A DNA stretch of 5,852 nt, taken from positions 1 to 5,852 of the forward strand of contig DKGO01000130.1 in assembly GCA_002453315.1 (NCBI GenBank), in the 5' to 3' direction. This DNA comes from Caryophanales bacterium UBA6768 (GTDB lineage Bacteria; Bacillota; Bacilli; Bacillales_D; Amphibacillaceae). Position 1 is the stretch's first letter; each line of letters begins with the position of its first letter. The position numbers and the translations under genes are program-made. Shown piece after piece: positions 5,648 to 5,852 of this stretch. The notes below the pieces were generated by a model. The model was not told the origin of the DNA, made no database searches, and worked only from the letters and a program-made list of their open reading frames with translations.

Positions 5648-5852
5648 ATTTGGATTCCCTTCTCGATGTGAAATTGTTAGAGAAGGTAGTTCAAAAGCCA
5701 TTTGAGTTCCCTTCTCCATGTAAAATTTCCAACGTGAGAAGCCCCTTTCGTTGGATTTTGATGAAGATAGCGATGAAATTCCAACGTGAGAATCCCCTTG
5801 CGTCGGGATTTAATGATGATGGTGTTGAATTTCCAACGTGAGAAGTCCCTTG
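5648..5852. repeat. Array of about 52-base imperfect repeats running off the window
   Basis: CCAACGTGAGAA recurs at 5729, 5781 and 5833, a period of exactly 52 bases, with similar sequence between. Two older copies start ATTTGGATTCCC (5648) and ATTTGAGTTCCC (5700), also 52 bases apart. Units contain dyads: CCTTCTC/GAGAAGG (5658-5664 and 5680-5686), CTTCTC/GAGAAG across 5710-5740, and CCAACG/CGTTGG (5729-5734 and 5749-5754). Small open frames on both strands arise from the repeat and have no ribosome binding site. The array continues beyond the right edge, so its full size is unknown. Together with the element end before it, this is all that I see after the cold-shock terminator. Confidence 0.75.

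Noticed and set aside
5525..5719. Minus-strand frame of 64 codons after the cold-shock gene
   Set aside because: It crosses the hairpins and the repeat array, has no ribosome binding site, and resembles no protein I know.
5650..5841. Plus-strand frame of 63 codons in the 52-base repeats
   Set aside because: Repeat-derived, no ribosome binding site, and inconsistent frames between units because 52 is not a multiple of three.

Overview
The window looks like a chromosomal segment of a low-GC Gram-positive bacterium of the Bacillaceae (Bacillus, Neobacillus or a close relative). The signs are AT-rich DNA, strong GGAGG-type ribosome binding sites in front of every gene, a cold-shock protein almost identical in pattern to Bacillus CspB/CspC/CspD, and a short sodium-symporter protein of the YocR/YhdH type. 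This assignment rests on remembered family sequences, not on a search.

Layout from left to right. Bases 147-1196 (+) encode a seven-helix membrane protein of unknown function with a PH-like cytoplasmic tail. It converges on a 570-residue protein of the ATP sulfurylase (Sat) family at 1282-2994 (-), and the two share a bidirectional terminator at 1242-1279. The 736 bases between the sat-like gene and the next gene hold its promoter, a possible ResD-type tandem site, and an array of 51-base imperfect tandem repeats, each with an internal inverted repeat. Then follow an NSS-family sodium-coupled transporter at 3731-5077 (+), a weak terminator, a structured leader, a 65-residue cold-shock protein at 5283-5480 (+) and a strong terminator. 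The last 325 bases hold no convincing gene. They carry two adjacent hairpins that look like the right end, or omega-RNA 3' end, of an IS200/IS605-type element with no tnpA or tnpB beside it. A second, unrelated array of about 52-base repeats follows and runs off the window.

The genes do not form one operon and show no clear common pathway: each has its own ribosome binding site and most are separated by terminators. The observations most worth following are these. The Sat-like protein has lost several residues of the usual sulfate pocket (the QTRN motif reads TGAN), carries an unrecognised C-terminal extension of about 165 residues, and stands apart from any sulfate-assimilation genes. The leader of the cold-shock gene can form two mutually exclusive hairpins and contains a segment complementary to its Shine-Dalgarno sequence. 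The orphan omega-RNA-like end and the two repeat arrays suggest small mobile or repeat-derived sequences collecting in the gaps. I see no clear evidence of a complete new multi-gene system here.
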